Source: Luteibacter sp. Sphag1AF (GTDB taxonomy: Bacteria > Pseudomonadota > Gammaproteobacteria > Xanthomonadales > Rhodanobacteraceae). From it: 64,000 nucleotides of DNA. The notes under the pieces are model-generated. The model made no database searches and was not told the DNA's origin. It was given only the letters and a program-made list of their open reading frames with translations. Below, one piece after another: positions 18,379 to 27,548 of this stretch; the stretch's first letter is position 1, and each line of letters starts with the position of its first letter. The stretch is taken from the NCBI RefSeq assembly GCF_014192715.1, contig NZ_JACHYH010000001.1, forward strand, positions 992,001 through 1,056,000. Direction: 5' to 3'. The position numbers and the translations under genes were made by a program.

Positions 18379-21216
18379 TTAATGCACGGGCTTCCCGTCA
18401 GCGTCGATGATCTGCACGTCACCCAGCTTCAACGCACGTACAGGGGCTTCGATCTTGCGCAGGTCACCCACGATCACCCAGGTCAACGCACTGGGGGAAA
18501 CCACGCCGGCCAGTGCCGATTGCGCGCTCTTCTGGTGCACGGCTTCAATCTGCGGCACAAGGGTCTGCACGTAGTCATCCGGGCGGCCGTACACGACGAT
18601 GCCACCCATCGAGGAAAGCACTTCGCTGATAGTCTCGTAGCTGCCGGGCAAGGCGCGAACGCTTTGCGCACGCACCTTGCTGATTTCATCCTCGGTGAGC
18701 GGACGATTGCCTACAACGCCCTGCACTTCCTTGAGAATTTCTGCCGCCGAATCGGCAGTCTTGTCGGTCTGCACCGGTGCGTAGAGCAGCATCGGACGCT
18801 GACCCTTCGCGTCGATCAGGAAGCTGTTGGCGCCATACGCCCAACGTTTTTCCTCACGAAGATTCATGTTCAGCCGCGACGTGAACGAACCACCGAACGC
18901 ATCATTGGCAAGACCCAGCGCCAGCGCATCCTTCGCTTCGGTGGAGGGCGCCAGGAAGCCGGCCAGAATCAGGGACTGCTGGGCATCCGTGCGGTTGATG
19001 AGAAACACACGCGGCTTCGGCTGTACGGCTACCTTGCCGATGTTGCGTGCCGGGATGGGCGAAGCGGGTGCCTTCCAGTCACCGAAGGCCGCTTCCAGTT
19101 CCGGCAGGATCTGCGCGAGCGTCGTATCGCCCGCGACCAGAATGCGGGCGTTGTCGGGACGCAGGATATCGGTCTGGAACGCCTTCAGATCTGCCACCGT
19201 GAGCGAGCGGATGGCCTCTTCGTTGCCCGATCCGGTGAGCGGAATGCCATACGCATGATCTTTGCCATAAAGCAGCGGCGGCAGCGCACGGAGGGCGAGC
19301 GTCGTAGGCTCGGTTTTTTCCTGGGCAATGCCCGCCACCCACAGCCGGCGAACGCGTTCGATGTCGTCAGCCTTGAAGGCCGGGTGGCGGACCACGTCGG
19401 CAAACAGCTGGAGCGACGGCTTGAAGTCCGCATTCAACGCGTTGAGGCCGGCCGAGCAGGTATCCAGCGAGCAATACGCGCTGATAATCGCGCCCAGGCG
19501 CTCTTTCTGGCGGGTGATTTCCACCGAGTCGAGACTGGTGGTGCTTTCGTTCATCATCGCGGCAGTGAAGCTCGCGGTGCCGGGTTTGCGGCCCTCATCT
19601 GCCGCATAACCCCCATCGAACAGCAGCTTGATCTGGGTGACCGGCACGGTGTGACGCTCTGCCAGCACAACTTCGATACCGTTCTTCAGCTTGCCGCGCT
19701 GTAGCGCCGGGAAGGTCAGCGACGGGAACGAATCGACGGTAGGCAGGCCCTTCGAGCGATCCACCTGGCTCGGCGTCACCGTGTAGGCCTGAGCCGCCGG
19801 ACGAATCGGCGCGGGCCTGTCCGGTGCCACACCAAGACCCTTGACCGCCTTGTCTTCTGCGACCGGATCAAAACCCTCACTGGCCGGCAGAATCGTCAGC
19901 GTGTAATCACCCTTCGTCAGCCATTTGCGCGAAGCCGCCAGTACCGTCGCGATGGTGGCATCGTCAGAGCGCTGAATATCCTTCTTGTAGGCGGACGGAT
20001 CATTCCGGTACACCTGACCGCTGGCGAGCAACGACGCCTTGTCGCCCACCTTCTCCAACCCGCGCACGAAACCTGCACGGTTGGTCACCTTCGCGCGCTC
20101 CAGCTCGTCGGCCGTCGGGCCATCGGCAAGGAAGCGCTTCCATTCTTCAGCGACAACTGCCTCGACCTTCTTTGGATCCACACCTTCCTTGACGTCCACC
20201 GTCAGATCGAACTGACCGGCCAGGGCGTAGGGAGCAATGCTGACCGACACGTCGTCAGCCAGCTGGTCCTGGTAGACCAAACGCTGATACAGGCGTGAGG
20301 TCTTGCCGCCACCCAGCACGGTGGAGGCCAGATCAAGCTGCACGCTGTCGTCCGTTCCTGCACCGGGGATGACCCACGTGCGCTCGATACGCGTTTGCGC
20401 GACCTGATCGTGCTGAACACCCCGGGTTGAGGTGGTCAGCGGGGTGGTCCACGGCTGCTGGCGGGGCACCGGCGGCCCCGACGGGATGTCGCCGAAGTAC
20501 TTTTCGACCTTGGCGCGCGCCTGGGCCACCGTGATGTCGCCCGCGAGCACCAGTGTGGTGTTGGCCGCGCCGTAGTAGTCGTGGAACCAGCCCTTCACGT
20601 CAGCCAGCGAGGCGGCGTCCAGGTCCGCCATCGAGCCGATCACCGTGTGGTGGTACGGGTGATTCGCAGGGAAGGTGTTGAGCAGGATGTTCTCGACCGT
20701 GCGGCCATACGGCACGTTTTCGCGCTGGCGCTTTTCGTTCTGGACAACGCCGCGCTGAGTATCCAGTTCCTTCTGGCCGATGGCGCCGAGCAGATGGCCC
20801 ATGCGATCCGATTCCATCCACAACGCCATGTCCAGCGCCGTGGTCGGCACCGTTTCAAAGTAGTTCGTGCGGTCGTAGGACGTGGTGCCGTTCAAGTCGG
20901 TAGCGCCCGCCAGCTCGAATGGCTGGAAGAACGTGCCCTTGTGGTTCTCCGAGCCGGAAAACATCAGGTGTTCAAACAGGTGAGCGAAGCCTGTCTTGCC
21001 CTTCGGCTCGTCGGCCGAGCCCACGTGATACCAGACGCTGACGGCGACCACGGGCGCCTTGTGGTCCTCATGCACCACTACCGTCAATCCGTTGGGGAGG
21101 GTGAAGCGCGAGAAAGGGATGTCGGGAACGACCTGCGCGGACGGAGCCGCCCACGCCACGGACAAGCCAGTGAAGGCCACGAGACTCGCGGCAAGCAACA
21201 CGATGGTTTTTTTCAT
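18379..21216 (-). CDS. Secreted M16-family (insulinase/pitrilysin) zinc protease
   Basis: A 945-residue protein with a signal peptide (hydrophobic run, cleavage near AWAAPS). The inverted zinc motif HLFEH is at residues 79-83 (His79, Glu82, His83), and Glu161 in NEKRQRE is the expected third ligand. A second, catalytically silent M16 half follows (from about residue 520), so a single chain carries both halves of the clamshell. Export to the periplasm and the two-domain layout match bacterial pitrilysin-like enzymes that degrade medium-length peptides. Its 3' end has a 13-bp terminator hairpin. It is the third exported metallopeptidase in this part of the window. Confidence 0.93.
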   Translation of the reverse strand: MKKTIVLLAASLVAFTGLSVAWAAPSAQVVPDIPFSRFTLPNGLTVVVHEDHKAPVVAVSVWYHVGSADEPKGKTGFAHLFEHLMFSGSENHKGTFFQPFELAGATDLNGTTSYDRTNYFETVPTTALDMALWMESDRMGHLLGAIGQKELDTQRGVVQNEKRQRENVPYGRTVENILLNTFPANHPYHHTVIGSMADLDAASLADVKGWFHDYYGAANTTLVLAGDITVAQARAKVEKYFGDIPSGPPVPRQQPWTTPLTTSTRGVQHDQVAQTRIERTWVIPGAGTDDSVQLDLASTVLGGGKTSRLYQRLVYQDQLADDVSVSIAPYALAGQFDLTVDVKEGVDPKKVEAVVAEEWKRFLADGPTADELERAKVTNRAGFVRGLEKVGDKASLLASGQVYRNDPSAYKKDIQRSDDATIATVLAASRKWLTKGDYTLTILPASEGFDPVAEDKAVKGLGVAPDRPAPIRPAAQAYTVTPSQVDRSKGLPTVDSFPSLTFPALQRGKLKNGIEVVLAERHTVPVTQIKLLFDGGYAADEGRKPGTASFTAAMMNESTTSLDSVEITRQKERLGAIISAYCSLDTCSAGLNALNADFKPSLQLFADVVRHPAFKADDIERVRRLWVAGIAQEKTEPTTLALRALPPLLYGKDHAYGIPLTGSGNEEAIRSLTVADLKAFQTDILRPDNARILVAGDTTLAQILPELEAAFGDWKAPASPIPARNIGKVAVQPKPRVFLINRTDAQQSLILAGFLAPSTEAKDALALGLANDAFGGSFTSRLNMNLREEKRWAYGANSFLIDAKGQRPMLLYAPVQTDKTADSAAEILKEVQGVVGNRPLTEDEISKVRAQSVRALPGSYETISEVLSSMGGIVVYGRPDDYVQTLVPQIEAVHQKSAQSALAGVVSPSALTWVIVGDLRKIEAPVRALKLGDVQIIDADGKPVH

Positions 21217-21472
21217 GCGGGTTTCCTTACCGGCCCTGATGGCGGCACTCCCCTGAGGCTAGCCCGCCTCACTCACACGAAGCAATTGCCCATGGGCAGA
21301 AAGCGGCAAGTGTCCGGGTGACCGCGTCCGGTGTCCGCGGACGCCGCACCAACGGGGCATCACCTGACAAACATCATGTAAATCAGCTTATTGCAGTGCG
21401 TGGTTTTGTGGCATGGCGTTTGCCTTACTAGCCCTGTCGGAACCGACAACCTCACTTTCTGGAGATACGGAT

Positions 21473-21682
21473 ATGGTCATGAAATACGAACTGCTGATGC
21501 TTCGCGGCCTGCTTGTCGCCTCGCTGCTGGTTTGCGGGCTGATCCTCGGCAACATGCTGGTTTCGCCCTACACCGCCATTCAGCTTGCCAGCCATGGCAG
21601 CACCGGTGCCGCGGTCGGTTTCGCCAAGGGTGGCTGCGCCGTACTTCCCGATGGCGTCATCTGCCCGCGGGTACGCTCATAA
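21473..21682 (+). CDS. Small single-pass membrane protein, unknown
   Basis: A 69-residue protein starting at ATG 21473, where GGAG lies eight bases upstream; a longer frame from 21413 lacks a binding site. After MKYELL there is one hydrophobic segment (about residues 9-29), then a short tail ending GGCAVLPDGVICPRVRS, with two cysteines that could form a disulfide outside the membrane. I do not recognise the family. It ends eight bases before trmL and may share its transcript. The 256-base gap upstream, to the divergent M16 gene, holds a TGTCGG-AA-CCGACA inverted repeat (21435-21448) but no convincing promoter. Confidence 0.6.
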   Translation: MVMKYELLMLRGLLVASLLVCGLILGNMLVSPYTAIQLASHGSTGAAVGFAKGGCAVLPDGVICPRVRS

Positions 21683-21689
21683 TGCGGGG

Positions 21690-22157
21690 ATGCTCAACGT
21701 CATCCTCTTCCGTCCCGAAATTCCGCCCAACACGGGCAATGTCATTCGCCTGTGCGCCAATACCGGCGCAGCGCTGCATCTGATACGACCACTCGGTTTC
21801 GAGCTGGATGATGCGCGCCTGCGCCGTGCCGGCCTCGATTACCACGAGTACGCCACACTGGCCGTACACGACGACCTGGATACCTGCCTCGCCGCGCTGG
21901 ACCAGCCACGGGTGTTTGCCTTCTCCACGCGAGGCCGCGTCGGCCTCACCAATGCCCGGTTCGTTCGCGGTGACGCCCTGCTCTTCGGCTGCGAGACCGC
22001 AGGCCTGCCCGATGCTGTACTGGACGCGCTGCCGGAAGATCAGCGCCTGAGGCTCCCCATGCGTCCGGGCAGCCGCAGCCTGAACCTGTCCAACACTGTC
22101 GCTATCGCCGTCTTTGAAGCCTGGCGGCAATTCGGCTTTGAAGGTGCGGCGTCCTGA
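21690..22157 (+). CDS. trmL: tRNA (cytidine(34)-2'-O)-methyltransferase TrmL
   Basis: A 155-residue SPOUT methyltransferase, the normal TrmL length. It begins MLNVILFRPEIPPNTGNVIR, a hallmark N-terminus. The knotted C-terminal region has LLFGCETAGLPD and MRPGSRSLNLSNTVAIAVFEAWRQ, which bind SAM and the tRNA. TrmL 2'-O-methylates the wobble nucleotide of two leucine tRNAs. I start at ATG 21690; an in-frame extension 35 codons upstream overlaps the small membrane protein gene and has no family support. It is followed 37 bases later by ubiJ. Confidence 0.95.
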   Translation: MLNVILFRPEIPPNTGNVIRLCANTGAALHLIRPLGFELDDARLRRAGLDYHEYATLAVHDDLDTCLAALDQPRVFAFSTRGRVGLTNARFVRGDALLFGCETAGLPDAVLDALPEDQRLRLPMRPGSRSLNLSNTVAIAVFEAWRQFGFEGAAS

Positions 22158-22194
22158 CGACCATGAAAACGGGCGCCCACGCTACAATCGGGCG

Positions 22195-22866
22195 ATGACT
22201 CCTTCACGCCCCACGGCCGATGCCGGCCCCTCGCGGTTTCTACCCCGACCGCTGCGCGTCCTGGCCGGGCGCGCGCTCGAATCGGTACTGAACCGCGCCG
22301 TCGATCTTGACGTCGAAACCCGCCAGCGCCTCGACGCGCTGGACGGCCGCAGCATCCAGATTCATCTGCGAGGCCCCGAACTCGCGCTCCGCATCAGCGT
22401 GGAGAAAGGCCGTCTGCGCGTGGGCCCGGCTGAAGAAGATGGCAGCAACTTGCGCGTCGCCGCGTCGCCAGGAAGCCTTCTGGCCATGGCACTGCGCCGG
22501 GACGATGACGGCGTGGCCCCCGGCTCCGTGGACATTGCCGGTGACGCCGAACTGGCCCGTCGTCTGGAACGACTGGCTCGTCAGTACGCGCCGGACGTGG
22601 AAGAGGCTTTTTCGCAACGCTTTGGCGATGTGATCGGCGTGCCGCTGGCCCGCGCTCTTCGTGAAGCGCTCGCCCACGCACGCACGACGGCCACTCACCT
22701 GACCGAAGACGGCGCCGACTGGTTGCGCGACGAAGGCCGCGTTGCCGTGGCCCCCGGTGAAATGGACGGCTACCTCGACGGCGTGGACGCCGCCCGCGAA
22801 CGCACCGAACGCCTCGAAGCGCGCCTCGCGCGCCTGGAACGTACTCTCAAGGGACATCGCGCATGA
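22195..22866 (+). CDS. ubiJ: Ubiquinone biosynthesis accessory factor UbiJ
   Basis: A 223-residue protein with an SCP2-type lipid-binding domain (about residues 20-125; [12 protein letters not shown] near the start) and a charged helical C-terminal part, the layout of UbiJ. UbiJ is part of the soluble ubiquinone-synthesis complex, where the SCP2 domain holds polyprenylated intermediates with UbiK as partner. The start at 22195 ([10 protein letters not shown]) is preferred to a longer frame that runs back into trmL. Its stop overlaps the ubiB start by four bases (ATGA), which argues for coupled translation. The normal ubiE-ubiJ-ubiB order is broken here because ubiE lies 19 kb away. Confidence 0.9.
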   Translation: MTPSRPTADAGPSRFLPRPLRVLAGRALESVLNRAVDLDVETRQRLDALDGRSIQIHLRGPELALRISVEKGRLRVGPAEEDGSNLRVAASPGSLLAMALRRDDDGVAPGSVDIAGDAELARRLERLARQYAPDVEEAFSQRFGDVIGVPLARALREALAHARTTATHLTEDGADWLRDEGRVAVAPGEMDGYLDGVDAARERTERLEARLARLERTLKGHRA

Positions 22867-24512
22867 CGCCTCTGCGCCTGGCGCCGCGCCTTCTGCGCGT
22901 CGCTGCCATTCTTCTGCGCTACCAGTTGGACGACCTGGTCGACGGTGCACACCTGTTCCGCCCGCTGAAAATTGTGCGGGTATTCCTGCCCAAGCCAACG
23001 GCCGAGGTGCGCACCATGCCGCGCGGCGCCCGCCTGCGCTTGGCACTGAACGAGTTGGGGCCCATTTTCGTGAAGGCCGGCCAGGTTCTGTCCACGCGAC
23101 GCGACCTTGTGCCCGCCGACGTCGCGGACGAGCTTGCCCTGTTGCAGGACCAGGTTCCGCCCTTTCCGGGTGCCGAAGCGCGCGCCATTGTGGAAAGTCA
23201 GCTGCGCGCACCGGTAAGCACGCTGTTCGCGCAGTTCGACGAGAACGCCCTGGCCTCCGCCTCCATCGCGCAAGTACATGCAGCCACGCTGCATGACGGG
23301 CGCGACGTCGTGGTCAAGGTGCTTCGCCCCGGCATCGACCAGCGCATCGCCCGTGATGTGGATCTGCTGCATGCGCTGGGCACGCTCGCTCAACGCTGGC
23401 ATCCCAATGCCGACAAGATTCGCCCGATGGATGTCGTGGCGGAAGTGGAAAAAATGCTGGCTAACGAGCTGGATCTCCAGCGCGAAGGCGCCAGCGCCAG
23501 CCTGCTGCGACGCAATTTCGCCAGCGGCGTCGACTTGTATGTGCCGGAAATCTTCTGGGACTACAGCACCGAACGCGTGCTCACACTGGAGCGCGTCTAT
23601 GGTGTCAGCGCCGATGACGTCACGGCCATCGAAGCCGCAGGCATTGATCGCAAACGGCTGGCCGCGAAGGGCGTGCGGCTCTTCTACGAACAGGTATTCC
23701 GCGACAACTTCTTCCACGCCGACGCCCACCCGGGCAACATCTGGGTGGATGTCAGGCGCGTGGATGAGCCGCGCTTCATCGCGCTGGACTTCGGCATCAT
23801 GGGATCGCTTCCCGAGGCCGATCAGTACTGGCTGGCAGAGAATTTCATTGCGCTGTTCGAGCGCGACTACGCACGCATCGCCCAATTGCACGTCGCTGCC
23901 GGGTGGATGCCCGGTACCGTGCGCATCGACGAGCTGGAAGCTGCTGTACGCACAGTCTGCGAACCCTACTTCACGCGACCGCTGGCACAGATTTCGATTG
24001 CCGAGCTGGTCGTCAAACTGTTCCAGACAGCGCGCCGCTTCCAGCTCACGCTGCAGCCGCAGCTGATCCTGCTGCAGAAAACCCTTCTGAACATCGAAGG
24101 CGTCGGCCGCATGCTCGACCCGGAAATCGACATCTGGGCCGTGGCGCATCCGGTACTGAAGCGAATTCTCCGCGAACGCTACAGCCCCCGCGCCACACTG
24201 CGCGAGTTCCGTCGCCGCGCACCGGAATGGATTCAGATGGCGCCACAGGTACCCGAGCTGGTTCGCGATGCCCTGCGTCGCGTGGGTAGCGGTGAGTTCC
24301 GCCAGGTGGCTGATCCGGCAGCGCTTGCGCTCGCCCGCGACGATGCCCGGCGCACCCGCCGCCTGCTGGCCTGCTCGATGCTGGGCAGCGCGCTGCTTGT
24401 ATGTGCCGTTCTGTTTGCCACATTGTTGCCCCATGGCCACTGGCCGGCAGGGCTGACGGCCGCAGCGGGCGCCCTGGCGTTTCTCGCTGGCTGGCCGCGC
24501 AGCGCGCGCTGA
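22863..24512 (+). CDS. ubiB: Ubiquinone biosynthesis protein UbiB (atypical kinase)
   Basis: A 549-residue UbiB/ADCK-family protein. The family-specific KxGQ motif is in [16 protein letters not shown]; further on are the ExD-type [11 protein letters not shown], the catalytic-loop-like [12 protein letters not shown] and the metal-binding LDFGIMG. Two C-terminal hydrophobic segments anchor it in the membrane. UbiB is an unorthodox ATPase/kinase needed for ubiquinone, probably for delivering membrane-bound intermediates to the enzymes. It overlaps ubiJ by four bases and is followed seven bases later by the pseudouridine synthase gene. Confidence 0.96.
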   Translation: MTPLRLAPRLLRVAAILLRYQLDDLVDGAHLFRPLKIVRVFLPKPTAEVRTMPRGARLRLALNELGPIFVKAGQVLSTRRDLVPADVADELALLQDQVPPFPGAEARAIVESQLRAPVSTLFAQFDENALASASIAQVHAATLHDGRDVVVKVLRPGIDQRIARDVDLLHALGTLAQRWHPNADKIRPMDVVAEVEKMLANELDLQREGASASLLRRNFASGVDLYVPEIFWDYSTERVLTLERVYGVSADDVTAIEAAGIDRKRLAAKGVRLFYEQVFRDNFFHADAHPGNIWVDVRRVDEPRFIALDFGIMGSLPEADQYWLAENFIALFERDYARIAQLHVAAGWMPGTVRIDELEAAVRTVCEPYFTRPLAQISIAELVVKLFQTARRFQLTLQPQLILLQKTLLNIEGVGRMLDPEIDIWAVAHPVLKRILRERYSPRATLREFRRRAPEWIQMAPQVPELVRDALRRVGSGEFRQVADPAALALARDDARRTRRLLACSMLGSALLVCAVLFATLLPHGHWPAGLTAAAGALAFLAGWPRSAR

Positions 24513-24519
24513 ACTGTCG

Positions 24520-25242
24520 ATGCTGGAAATTCTCTATCAGGACGACGACATCGTCGCCGTCAACAAACCGGCCAACCTTGCCGTGCACCGGTCGAAGTTC
24601 GTGGGTCCCGACGATGCGTTTCTCGTCGACATGGTCCGCGAACAGGTCGACGGACGCGTGCATCTGGCCCATCGGCTGGACCGCGCCACGTCAGGTGTCC
24701 TGCTGATTGCACGATCGCCAGAAGTAGCGGCTGCGCTCGGTGAGCAGTTCATGGGGCGCACGGTACGCAAGCGCTATCTGGCAGTGGCACGCGGCTGGCC
24801 AGATCCCGGTGAAGGGGTCATCGACTACGCGCTGCCTGGATCGCGCGACACAGGCCCACGACGCGAAGCGAGCACCGACTACCGCACGCTGGCCACCACC
24901 GAAGTGGAAATTGCGCTGGGCCGGTATGAGCGCCAGCGCTACAGCCTCGTGCTGGCTGAGCCGCGCACGGGACGCTTCCGCCAGATTCGCAAGCACTTCG
25001 CCCACATACACCATCCGTTGATTGGCGACAGCCAGCACGGTCGCGGCGACCACAATCGCCTGTTCAAACAGCATTTCTCGTCGCACCGGCTGTTGCTCCA
25101 TGCGCTGCGCCTGGACATCCTGCATCCCGTCTCCGGCCAGCCGCTGGCCATCGAGGCCGGTCTGGATGACACCTGGAATCGCCTGCTGGACCGCTTTACC
25201 TGGAGTGACGCGCTTACATCTGCATTGACTGACGACTGCTAG
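24520..25242 (+). CDS. truC: RluA-family pseudouridine synthase (TruC-like)
   Basis: A 240-residue single-domain pseudouridine synthase without an S4 domain. The catalytic Asp54 lies in HRLDRATSGVLL, and the second motif RTGRFRQIRKHFAHIHHPLIGD is characteristic of TruC, which modifies uridine 65 of tRNAs, rather than of the longer RluC/RluD. The short length and the start MLEILYQDDDIVAVNKP agree. It follows ubiB by seven bases and precedes arfB by 13, so it is probably part of the same transcript. Confidence 0.85.
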   Translation: MLEILYQDDDIVAVNKPANLAVHRSKFVGPDDAFLVDMVREQVDGRVHLAHRLDRATSGVLLIARSPEVAAALGEQFMGRTVRKRYLAVARGWPDPGEGVIDYALPGSRDTGPRREASTDYRTLATTEVEIALGRYERQRYSLVLAEPRTGRFRQIRKHFAHIHHPLIGDSQHGRGDHNRLFKQHFSSHRLLLHALRLDILHPVSGQPLAIEAGLDDTWNRLLDRFTWSDALTSALTDDC

Positions 25243-25255
25243 AATCGTCGCCATC

Positions 25256-25678
25256 ATGCTAGTCGTCACGACATCCATCGCCATTCCCGAGAACGAGCTG
25301 GTCGAGCGCTTCCTGCGTGCCGACGGCCCGGGTGGCCAGCATGTCAATCGCACGGAAAGCGCTGTGGAGCTGCGTTTCGACGTTGCCTCCTCACCGTCGC
25401 TGTCCGATGCAGTTCGCGAACGCCTGCTGGCACGCCGCGACCGACGCATGACCGACGCGGGCATTCTTGTCATCCAGGCGCGCCGGTTCCGGGATCAGGG
25501 CCGCAATCGCGAAGATGCCCGCGACCGTCTCGTCGACATCATCCGCGAAGCCACCGTCGTGGCTCGCAAGCGCGTGGCGACCAAACCTACCCGCGCATCG
25601 AAGGAACGGCGGCTCGTGGGCAAACAGAAGCGCGGCACCATCAAGAGCAATCGCAGCAAAGACTGGGGACGTGAGTGA
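25256..25678 (+). CDS. arfB: Alternative ribosome-rescue factor B (ArfB/YaeJ)
   Basis: A 140-residue peptidyl-tRNA hydrolase with the catalytic GGQ motif at residues 26-28 in DGPGGQHVNRTESAVELRF, as in class I release factors. The C-terminal tail is rich in lysine and arginine (KQKRGTIKSNRSKDWGRE), the part of ArfB that enters the empty mRNA channel of a stalled ribosome. It releases nascent chains from non-stop ribosomes. Its stop codon overlaps the GTG start of the acyltransferase gene by four bases. Confidence 0.93.
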   Translation: MLVVTTSIAIPENELVERFLRADGPGGQHVNRTESAVELRFDVASSPSLSDAVRERLLARRDRRMTDAGILVIQARRFRDQGRNREDARDRLVDIIREATVVARKRVATKPTRASKERRLVGKQKRGTIKSNRSKDWGRE

Positions 25679-26262
25679 GCGCGCTGCCTGACGCACCCCC
25701 ACCGCTTGCCCCCTCGCTGCCGCCCTCGCTCTGGATGCGGCTTTGCCGCTGGGTCATCGAGCGAAGCGGCTGGCGCCTTGCCGGCGAATTGCCCAACGTG
25801 CCCAAGCTCGTGGCAATCGGCGCTCCGCATTCCTCGTATTGGGATGGAGTGTGGGGATTGATGATGAAATCCGGTGTCGGCATCGACATCGGTGTGATGA
25901 TCAAGCGCGAAGTATTGAACGGCCCATTCGGCCCCATCGTGCGCCGCCTGGGCATGGTGCCCATTGATCGCAAAGCCGCCACCGACGTGGTGGGTCAGAT
26001 GATCGAGCGGTTCCATCAGCAGGACCGCATGTGGCTGGGTATTGCCCCGGAAGGCACCCGCAAGCGCGTGACCACATGGAAGTCAGGCTTCCTGCGCATC
26101 GCCCGCGGCGCAGGCGTGCCCATCCTGCCAATTTTCTTCGACTATCCCAGCAAGACATTCACCCTGGGCGCCCTGTTCCATCCCACAGGCAATGACGAAG
26201 CCGACATGGCGGCCATAAGGTCAATGTACGCGCCGTATCGCGGAAAACACCGCGGCGCGTAA
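25675..26262 (+). CDS. PlsC-like lysophospholipid acyltransferase
   Basis: A 195-residue protein of the LPLAT superfamily, starting at GTG 25675, which overlaps the arfB stop. Motif I is HSSYWD (His52, Asp57; HX4D), motif II-like NGPFGPIVRRLGMVPIDR follows, and motif III is APEGTRKR (Glu126-Arg129). It is shorter than typical PlsC and has no clear long membrane anchor. It probably acylates a lysophospholipid or another lipid acceptor at the membrane surface; the exact acceptor is unknown. It ends a run of seven closely spaced plus-strand genes from the small membrane protein onward. Confidence 0.85.
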   Translation: MSALPDAPPPLAPSLPPSLWMRLCRWVIERSGWRLAGELPNVPKLVAIGAPHSSYWDGVWGLMMKSGVGIDIGVMIKREVLNGPFGPIVRRLGMVPIDRKAATDVVGQMIERFHQQDRMWLGIAPEGTRKRVTTWKSGFLRIARGAGVPILPIFFDYPSKTFTLGALFHPTGNDEADMAAIRSMYAPYRGKHRGA

Positions 26263-26293
26263 CTTACACGTAGAGGCGCCATCCGCCTGCGTC

Positions 26294-26764
26294 TCATGCG
26301 AATACGTCAATGCGCGGCTGCAACCGGAGCAAATCAATAACCTCCTTCAGCTGCGTGGTCGCGCGGGAAGCGCACGCATATTCCCTGGCCGTCTCGGGCC
26401 CATATCGCGAAAAATCCTTGCTCCAGAAGCGAGCCGCCTCAGCCATGAATGCCACCGCGTCAATGGGCTCGTTGCCATCGGCGGGAAGGACAAAGAACGT
26501 TCCCGAGGATCGACTGGACAGATGGCCTTCGTCGAAGAGGCGCCCCATCACCTGTGCGAGATCTTTGGGACGAATATGATGAAGGTCCACGGCCTTCAAA
26601 TATTCCCGCGTTGACTCGGGCATACCCGCAAGCGCCTTTCTCGCTGGTGCGAACTCCAGAGGATTGTCGACGTAACCACGCAGGCTTGGTTCGATCGCAA
26701 GGTACTTCTTGCCGTACGAGTCATAAGAAGGACGGTGAATCGGTGGCACATCCATGCGGCGCAT
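26294..26764 (-). CDS. Hypothetical protein, start uncertain, possibly 5'-truncated
   Basis: From the first usable ATG (26764) the protein has 156 residues. It is mostly helical, with YDSYGKKYLAIEPSLRGYVD and a C-terminal SRATTQLKEVIDLLRLQPRI. I do not recognise it. The same frame stays protein-like for another 60 or so codons upstream (for example NPIAILDGDHTRQWIRLRV and CAAFSGWKEARDVPEWPDNS) with no in-frame ATG, GTG or TTG before it reaches the divergent secreted-protein gene. The ATG at 26764 has only AGG directly next to it as a binding site. Either the gene lost its 5' end or translation begins at an unusual codon. Base composition here is lower in G+C than in neighbours, suggesting acquired DNA. 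Confidence 0.45.
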   Translation of the reverse strand: MRRMDVPPIHRPSYDSYGKKYLAIEPSLRGYVDNPLEFAPARKALAGMPESTREYLKAVDLHHIRPKDLAQVMGRLFDEGHLSSRSSGTFFVLPADGNEPIDAVAFMAEAARFWSKDFSRYGPETAREYACASRATTQLKEVIDLLRLQPRIDVFA

Positions 26765-26995
26765 CCTGCGAAGAGAGTTGTCTGGCCACTCTGGTACATC
26801 GCGAGCCTCCTTCCACCCGGAAAACGCCGCGCAGCGCTGCCCGCTTTCCGGCCTGTCATGACCGCCAATTTCTGACGCGTGGGCATCCTGAAAGAGAACA
26901 CGTAAGCGAATCCATTGACGCGTGTGATCCCCATCCAGGATGGCAATCGGATTGTCTATGTTTATGCGGCGCGATAAAGCGCACCAGGAGATGTG

Positions 26996-27439
26996 ATGGT
27001 GATGACTCACTCGAGATTTTTGATTGGCTTTCTGACTTCCGCCTTCGTGATGAGCGCGATCGCACAAGATCAGACCACCCCTGACACCAGAAGCCCTCGT
27101 AGCGTCGAGGTCAACCATTCGATCGCAGAACGCGGCTGCCCGTTTCGGATACATAACGGCAGAGCCACCGGCAAGCTGGGTAACCGGGAAGAAATGGAGT
27201 CGTATCGCTGGAGCACGAGTTGCGAGGGATTCGTCAATGTACGCGTCACCGGTAGTGCCGTGCATTTCCGGCTTCAGGAACTGAGCGGCAACAACTGGCG
27301 GACGATCGCGGACAGCCAGGCTACGGGCACAAATACGTACCTGCCGATGGTAGGGGCAGGTACGTATCGAATTGTCACCTACAACTCGTGGACGCGATCT
27401 GTAGATTTTGAAGTCGCCTATAGTCACGGCATAGGCTGA
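26996..27439 (+). CDS. Small secreted protein, unknown
   Basis: A 147-residue protein. AGGAG at 26986-26990 serves the cluster of starts GTG-ATG-GTG-ATG; I use ATG 26996. A signal peptide (hydrophobic run ending AFVMSAIAQ) is followed by a mature part of about 120 residues with two cysteines (GCPFRI and TSCEGF) that could pair. The rest is beta-rich, with NGRATGKLGNREEMESYRW and GAGTYRIVTYNSWTRSVDFEVAY, which looks like a small beta-sandwich such as the C-terminal prepeptidase type. I do not recognise a family. It lies in the lower-G+C patch, divergent from the preceding hypothetical gene, and ends at a pair of hairpins before the LysR gene. Confidence 0.65.
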   Translation: MVMTHSRFLIGFLTSAFVMSAIAQDQTTPDTRSPRSVEVNHSIAERGCPFRIHNGRATGKLGNREEMESYRWSTSCEGFVNVRVTGSAVHFRLQELSGNNWRTIADSQATGTNTYLPMVGAGTYRIVTYNSWTRSVDFEVAYSHGIG

Positions 27440-27488
27440 TAGCGAATACAAAATCTATCGCGGTGCTAGTATCGACACGGGTGTCACT

Positions 27489-27516
27489 GCGGGTGTGCGA
27501 CAACGCGCGCACCCGC
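27489..27516. terminator. Hairpin between convergent genes
   Basis: 11-bp stem GCGGGTGTGCG / CGCGCACCCGC with one wobble pair and a 6-base loop, about 50 bases after the secreted-protein gene. A second hairpin lies at 27529-27548. Confidence 0.6.
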
Positions 27517-27528
27517 AACACGCGGCAC

Positions 27529-27548
27529 GAAGCGCACTATTGCGCTTC
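27529..27548 (-). terminator. Hairpin overlapping the LysR gene stop
   Basis: Perfect 8-bp stem GAAGCGCA / TGCGCTTC with a CTAT loop. It reaches two bases into the stop codon of the LysR gene on the minus strand. Confidence 0.5.

Noticed and set aside
22770-24440. 556-codon open frame opposite ubiB
   Set aside because: Complement of a highly conserved gene at high G+C; residues are skewed and no protein motif appears.
26765-27451. N-terminal extension of the minus-strand hypothetical gene to 385 residues
   Set aside because: The extension runs through the plus-strand secreted-protein gene, which has a clear signal peptide and binding site. Only the part up to about 26950 looks protein-like, and it has no start codon.
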